This document shows positions 59,301 to 64,000 of a stretch of DNA of 64,000 nt, in pieces. This DNA is from Pochonia chlamydosporia 170 (Eukaryota > Ascomycota > Sordariomycetes > Hypocreales > Clavicipitaceae). Numbering within the stretch: position 1 is the first letter of the stretch; each line of letters starts with the position of its first letter. Below the pieces are notes generated by a model, which worked only from the letters and a program-made list of their open reading frames with translations, did no database searches and was not told where the DNA came from. The stretch spans positions 2,914,001 through 2,978,000 of the forward strand of contig NC_035790.1 of the NCBI RefSeq assembly GCF_001653235.2. Direction: 5' to 3'. The translations under genes and the position numbers were made by a program.

Positions 59301-59983
59301 TGCAATAATGCCCGATAGACATTCTATTTGCATATAGTGCGAACTGGCTAATAATGTTGTCTACCACTCTGCTGCATTATGGATTCGGTCATTCCCGTCA
59401 TGTAATTGATCAATGCGTGTCTCGTTGCGCAACCGCTTTTTGCTGCTTCAAGCGTTTCTCCGTGAACCTAGTACGGCTAAACGCCGGGTCAATACCGGCT
59501 AAGCCCAAGCATCAGCTTCGCACTATTGCTACATGTGATTCGACATTGTCTACATGACGATATCTGAAACGATCAAAAGCAACGCATGAGATAATCCCCT
59601 AAACAGACATCGTAGTAACATTTCCGTCTTCTCCAGTCCATCGCATCACTGCAGCGACAACTAAACCGTCACAGTGTCCTCCCCATCTCGTGCATTGCAT
59701 CACCTGCATGTCCGGATCATTGGTTGGTCCACTCCCCGGCCTCGGCTCAAGTTCCCCGTTTCCAACGCACGGGCCTTCAAAGGCTCATCCATCCCCCAAT
59801 CGTTCTCCCCCAAATTCCGTTGATAATTATCACACTATCATTTTCTCCCATTGCTCCAGCCGGCCTCCTAACACCATCTATCCGCGACTCGGGTGTAGGA
59901 CCACCACGCGACTTGCACTTACACACGTCTGTCAAGAAGTCGAGACAGACAGACTCTGACCCACTCCTTTGAGGCAAGGCACC
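56342..59983. other. Central gene-free interval of the array, 3.6 kb
   Basis: Separates the leftward and rightward halves of the Myb/SANT-like array. The left kilobase is purine-rich on the plus strand, meaning a CT-rich leader for member 4. At about 57007-57060 an imperfect repeat of ATGGACTTGG occurs. No frame shows the Myb-like domain or any other recognisable product. It presumably holds both divergent promoters, and may contain a non-coding transcript. Confidence 0.45.
59475..59505. other. Perfect-stem hairpin in the central interval
   Basis: GCCGG (59483-59487) and CCGGC (59495-59499) flank a 7-base loop, and an outer GGCT/AGCC pair extends the stem. It could form in RNA or mark a protein-binding palindrome. 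No tRNA features around it. Confidence 0.35.
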
Positions 59984-61111
59984 ATGAATCACAAGAATTG
60001 GAATGACCGTGCGGACAAGGACTTGTTTTTTACTATTTTATCCGTAAAAAACATTGGCGTTATCAGCGGAGGAGAGTGGACCACCATTGGCAACCATATG
60101 CGAAGCATGGGCTACGGCTTCACCAATGAAGGATGTCGGTATGTCGCTTCGTCGCGTCTGATGCCTGTGCTATGCTATGTGCAGGTTATCTTAAACGCTT
60201 TATATGTCAATGGGTTGTTCCTATCTGGGTTGAATTCGTTGTCATGCCATGCGACTGCAATTGCCATCCAGGGGCAACCATTTGTGCCTCTTTCTTGGCC
60301 TATCGCGACATGGAACACAACCACAACTTCGAGTGAAGTCGCCCCAACTACCCTGTTTTCATCAATCCATCATTGTGTATAATCAATCTCATGACAAATT
60401 GAAAATGCAATGTCAAAATAAAACGTCCATTGATGTAGACTAACACAAAACACAGACAACACTTTCAAGGTCTTCGCAGGCTTCAAAACAAGGCCGAGTC
60501 CAAGGCTGCCGCTCTACCAGAGACAACTCGCCGTGTTGACCCAACCTGGAACCCCATTACTCGACGACCAGGTCCGGGTAGAGGCCGACCTAAGAAGCTA
60601 TCTGTCGGCAATGCAGAAGGCGAGTCGCTACATGTAGTACCTGGCGCAGGAATCACTCCAATCCCTATACCTGTCCCCGGTGCACTTCCCACGCCGGGCA
60701 CGACGCAGGAGGCACAAACACCAGATCAAAAGCAAATACAGCAACAGCTGCCACCGCATGACAAGGAAAAAGAAGACGCTGCCACAGCCGCAACACCAGA
60801 AACTACTGCCTTGACCACGGGAACGCCGGCCACCGCTCCCACTGCAACGGAAACGGCTGACGCTACGGATGGGACTCCAATGGACGAGGATGTAGATCAG
60901 GACGCAGCGAACGCCGAGGAACCAGAGCAACATCCTGCCAAGCGTCAGAAACTAGACACACAAGAGGCAGAACAAGAACAACCTCTCGATGACGAAGCGG
61001 TCTTGGCGCTGGCAGCACATAATGGTGCGACAGGCGGTAGTTATCCAGAAGAGTATGTGTTGTCACCTCAGAAGGAAGCCTTACGCTGACCGTTATCACA
61101 GCTTTACCTAG
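59984..61111 (+). CDS. Array member 5: Myb/SANT-like protein with long Pro/Thr/Gln-rich tail
   Basis: A 253-residue protein in three exons (59984-60138, 60456-61052, 61102-61111). Residues 6-64 form the domain: WNDRADKDLFFTILSV, EWTTIGNHMRSMGYGFTNEG and, after a phase-2 intron, RQHFQGLRRLQNK. RRPGPGRGRPKKL at about residue 90 resembles an AT-hook (GRGRPKK), which binds AT-rich minor grooves. The tail is rich in Pro, Thr, Gln and Glu and contains PAKRQKL, a likely nuclear-localisation signal. Intron 1 is 317 nt, far longer than other introns in the window. A last 49-nt intron with a CTGAC branch gives the ending EEDFT; without it the protein would end at 61089. Confidence 0.75.
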
Positions 61112-61609
61112 GTAGTTGAAGCGAGGTATGACGCATATCAATAGATTTCTTCCTGGAATTCCTCACCGTCAAGTGTAAGTGCCGGAGATAATACTCAATA
61201 CTACATTAAGGCAGGGCGTGTACGAACAAAGATAGGCTAGTGTATTGAGGGTCCTGGAAGAGGTGTACAGTAGTTCTTTTTGCTGTTCTTATTGTTTTTC
61301 TTGGTTAGCGAGTTGGGGCCCGCCAGGCACAGTGAATAATATCAACATGAATACAAGGCAGCTGGCAGAGCTTGTTGCCGTTTGACCGCCACCTGTAACA
61401 CTCTTCTGTTTTGATGCCGGACCGTTTGCTGTAACTTCTTCTCTCTGAGCACACACGACCTTCGTATTTAAATGACCTACAACCGCTCATCTAAGCCTCT
61501 CCCACAAAACTCACAAGGCAAATCTCTTACAAAGCAAATCTCTTACAAAGCAAATCTAGCGACTACAGCCTCACAACACTTGCCACAAACAAAACCACCA
61601 ACAGCAATC
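61112..61609. other. Intergenic interval, 0.5 kb
   Basis: Spacer between members 5 and 6, with a 16-bp tandem repeat near its right end (listed separately). Confidence 0.5.
61518..61557. repeat. 16-bp tandem repeat, 2.5 copies, before member 6
   Basis: Unit GCAAATCTCTTACAAA at 61518 and 61534, plus a half copy from 61550, perfect. It lies in the leader 53-92 bp upstream of the member 6 ATG. Confidence 0.85.
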
Positions 61610-61866
61610 ATGCCTGCCAAATCCAACGGACACTGGGCTGACCCAGCTTTTCTCCACGACCTCGTCGTGGCGTTCTACGAAGTCAGCATCGACGCCAACG
61701 CGATGACTGGCGAAATGCGCAAAGATATCGCCGCCCGTATGAAGAACATGCAGCACGAAGTCACCTGGGAAGGCATCCGGTGCGTCTTATTTCTCTGGTT
61801 CTCATTTCACTCCCTTCCCTTGTACTTAGTACACATATCCTGCACATGTCCCCAAGGTGCCAGTAG
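61610..61866 (+). CDS. Array member 6: bare Myb/SANT-like domain, apparently truncated
   Basis: Exon 1 (61610-61779) encodes 56 residues beginning MPAKSNGHWADPAF, with the first two helices (LHDLVVAFYEV, MRKDIAARMKNMQHEVT) and the WEGIR end that matches EGCR of member 5. It stops at a GT donor in the same phase 2. The expected next exon with the Q-H-[FI]-Q-x-LRR helix is absent: the nearest acceptor (AAG at 61854-61856) leads to CQ and a stop, giving about 59 residues. Reading through the donor gives a stop near 61870. Either way no basic or acidic tail is encoded. It may be a decayed copy or a single-domain protein that competes with the full-length members; end position uncertain. Confidence 0.5.
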
Positions 61867-62031
61867 CTAGGCGTTCACTTTACACTCTTGCTGCATCTCA
61901 CAACATACTCACCTCAACTTTCTGCGATTTTCTACCTCCACCCATTCTTCTGCCTCAGACTTTTCCCTTCAACTCAACATCTACAACATCCTTTCTTTGC
62001 ACGCCTACATTGAGCCATCATTGTTATCAAC

Positions 62032-62241
62032 ATGGATCGTCAGACAATGAGGACAAAGTGGGATGAGAAAGTCCACGAGAATATCCTCCTGGCTGTGTTC
62101 AACCACGTCACTTTCACGTCTGAGCAGATATCCAACATAATGGAGGAGCTGCGAGGTCGCGAGTATACGTTTACGGAGAATGCTCTTCGGTACAGTTTCC
62201 CTTGCTTTTGGATATCTGACAGTCACACACGTTCAGATTAA
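62032..62241 (+). CDS. Array member 7: bare Myb/SANT-like domain, apparently truncated
   Basis: Starts MDRQTMRTKWDEKV and continues NILLAVFNHVTFTSEQISN and IMEELRGREYTFTENALR. The coding exon to the GT donor (62032-62189) is 158 nt, exactly the length of exon 1 of the next member, and ends in the same phase 2. No second exon with the last helix is recognisable. A possible acceptor at 62221-62222 would leave only a 33-nt intron, too short, so the end given here (the stop of the plain open frame) is provisional. A pyrimidine-rich repeat tract follows where exon 2 would be expected, which suggests that the copy lost its 3' half to repeat insertion or deletion. Confidence 0.5.
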   Translation: MDRQTMRTKWDEKVHENILLAVFNHVTFTSEQISNIMEELRGREYTFTENALRYSFPCFWISDSHTRSD

Positions 62242-62560
62242 ACACTGCACTTTGCACTTTACATATTGTCCTTCTTCCTTTCATATGTCTTCCTCCCGCA
62301 CTGCCTCACCCTCACTTACACTTTCTTCCTTTACCTTCTTCTTCCACTCATATACCTTCCTCTCACACAACCGCACCCTCACTTTCACTTCTTCCTTTAC
62401 ACCGTTCTTCTATTTATACATCCTCCTCTCACGCCACCTCATCCTCACACTTGCTACCTTTACATCATCTTACATTTCATCCCTACACTCTCTACCTTTA
62501 CAACTTCTTACACTTCGACTCTACACTACCAACATCCCAAACCCACATGACCTACATACC
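62242..62560. repeat. Pyrimidine-rich degenerate tandem repeat, about 66-67 bp period
   Basis: Units at about 62246-62312, 62313-62379 and 62380-62445 share CTTCTTCCTTTAC/CATA...CTTCCTCTCAC...CACCCT blocks; a fourth, partial unit runs from 62446 to about 62510. Similarity is imperfect. It fills the space between member 7 and the ATG of member 8, so it also serves as that gene's leader or promoter. Confidence 0.55.
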
Positions 62561-63109
62561 ATGTCTCGCCCTCCCACCACCCACAAATGGGACGCAGAGT
62601 CTCATCGTGGCCTCCTCCGCGCCATGATCGAGGTAGCCAAGCCAAACAAAGGCTTCATCACCCAGCTAGCCACGCACATGCAGTCGCAGGGCTTCCACAC
62701 CACCTACAGCGGCATCAAGTAACCACTCATCTCACATCACACCCCAATTCACACACTGAAAAATACCAATAAACTAACACACCCCTCACAGTCAGCACAT
62801 CCAGAAACTCCGTCGCGGCCAGGACTCTCCCCAGAAGGCGGCCAAGAGCGCCGCTTCTACGCCTACCAAGGCCACTCCCACGAAGCGCAAGGCTCGTGCC
62901 CCAAAGACCGCAACACCGGCCAAGTCCCCTGCCATTGTGGAGGACTCGGATGACGATGACGAGATCTATATCAAGCAGGACTATGACGAGGATGATGGGC
63001 CTGATGTCAAGCGCCCCAAGGTGGAAGCTAAGTATGTCTTCTGTTTCTACTCTATACGAATAGTGGCTAATTGTTTAGGGCAGAGAACACTGATGACGGT
63101 GAGATGTAA
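62561..63109 (+). CDS. Array member 8: small Myb/SANT-like protein with acidic tail
   Basis: A 142-residue protein in three exons (62561-62718, 62792-63031, 63079-63109), the clearest full member on this strand. Residues 9-62: KWDAESHRGLLRAMIEV, FITQLATHMQSQGFHTTYSG and, after the phase-2 intron, INQHIQKLRRGQ. A basic, Ala/Pro/Thr-rich linker (TPTKRKARAPKTATPAK) resembles histone-H1 tails, followed by EDSDDDDEIYIKQDYDEDD. A 31-nt last exon encodes AENTDDGEM, the same terminal mini-exon design as members 1 and 5. All splice sites are canonical with CTAAC/CTAAT branches. Likely nuclear; role unknown. Confidence 0.82.
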
Positions 63110-63848
63110 ACCGTGGTAGGATTTGAGAGTGAGATGGTTGGTTTTGAAAGTGCGATGGTTGGTATGGAATTGCTAAGGGAGGAGAGATACTGAGACTAGG
63201 ATGCAAACAATGGACTATTTGATCTACTTTAATGCTGCCTCGGATGCCTGTGAATGAACATCAGATATTTGTGACAACTTTGACATGTAAATGCATAATG
63301 AAAATTTGGACCTCTACCAGAAAGCAGAGCCGTCATGTACAGTCTGTGGTAAAAGTATTTGCCTCTATCCAAGTACACACTAACATATCCAAGTACACTA
63401 AGATATTTTAGTAAGTATACGCCGATATATCTCGGCATGTGTTAGCATGTAACATGATACGTAATACCTTTCTCTTGTCCAAATACTTTTAACTCCCAAC
63501 TGTAAACGCCCAGCACAACTCAACCAACATATTCACAACCCCCGTTAGCACCACCTCCACCCTCACAACCGCCAGCTGCCATCTAGCTCACTTTATACTC
63601 ACAGTTTAACCGCACAGCTGTCAAAACACCAGACGTCAACAGATATCAACCCAGCCTCTGTATTTACAACCTACCACTTCTTTCAACCCAACAACATCCC
63701 CCATCCTCTACACTTCTCCCTCATACATCACTGACCAACAAATCCCACTCATCGCACACAATATCAACTCACCAAACATCCAACCCATCACACAACACAT
63801 CTATCACCAAAACATCACTCACCTCCCATCCAACCAACAACCAACACG
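63110..63848. other. Intergenic interval, 0.7 kb
   Basis: 3' flank of member 8 and a long CA/CT-rich leader (63480-63848) for member 9. A small hairpin GCCGA-TATATC-TCGGC lies at 63421-63436, and TATCCAAGTACAC occurs twice just before it. Confidence 0.45.
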
Positions 63849-64000
63849 ATGCCCTCCTCCAAAAAATGGGACACCTCCCACGAACTCGACCTCTGCATGG
63901 CCGTAATCCTCACAGGCGGCTCAACCACCTCCTACAAATGGCCTGAAATCCACGAAATCATGTGCCACCTTGGTCACAACTACACCAAAGATGCAATCTC
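63849..64000 (+). CDS. Array member 9: Myb/SANT-like protein, cut by the window edge
   Basis: Partial: the first 50 codons only. It begins MPSSKKWDTSHELDLCMAVI and continues with YKWPEIHEIMCHLGHNYTKD, giving helix 1 and the W-x-E-I helix 2 of the family. The edge falls where the other plus-strand members have their phase-2 donor. Its presence shows that the array continues to the right of the window. Confidence 0.75.
   Translation, partial: MPSSKKWDTSHELDLCMAVILTGGSTTSYKWPEIHEIMCHLGHNYTKDAI

Overview
The window is nuclear DNA of a filamentous ascomycete, most likely a Sordariomycete and probably of the order Hypocreales; the genus cannot be fixed by reading alone. The signs are many short introns (about 47-110 nt) with GTAAGT/GTATGT-type donors and CTAAC/CTGAC branch sites, fungal families such as CCG-9, Zn2Cys6 regulators, a NACHT-WD40 protein and the septation regulator Byr4, and pyrimidine-rich leaders. 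Most genes were rebuilt exon by exon, and the models quoted with a length close on a multiple of three.

Region 1 (1-36 kb) is gene-sparse and accessory in character. It holds a CCG-9-type trehalose glycosyltransferase (66-2479), a secreted M35 metalloprotease with a long Gly/Asn/Pro-rich tail (4500-5834), and a same-strand run of Zn2Cys6 regulator, sugar-type MFS transporter, Baeyer-Villiger-type monooxygenase and SDR dehydrogenase (7.8-17 kb) that looks like a small catabolic or specialised-metabolism cluster. It also holds a decayed transporter fragment (18.2 kb), a secreted protein made of five tandem six-cysteine knottin-like repeats (19734-20252), an F-box-like protein, a 1531-residue NACHT-WD40 NLR (23.6-28.4 kb), a second Zn2Cys6 regulator, a small secreted orphan, and an SDR-fold protein lacking the catalytic tyrosine. 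One- to three-kilobase gene-free stretches separate these.

Region 2 (37-49 kb) is a core housekeeping block: Byr4/Bfa1, the rRNA methyltransferase Nop2, Get5, a divergent ADF/cofilin protein with an 11-nt micro-exon, and mitochondrial Hsp60.

Region 3 (49.6 kb to the right edge) is the most unusual part. Nine or ten genes or gene fragments encode small proteins that start with the same roughly 50-60-residue Myb/SANT-like helical domain, most followed by a Lys/Ala/Pro-rich and then acidic tail. Five lie head to tail on the minus strand (49.6-56.3 kb) and at least four head to tail on the plus strand (60.0-64 kb), diverging from a 3.6-kb gene-free interval. The array runs off the right edge. 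Shared intron position, phase and terminal mini-exons show descent by tandem duplication; two copies appear cut down to the bare domain.
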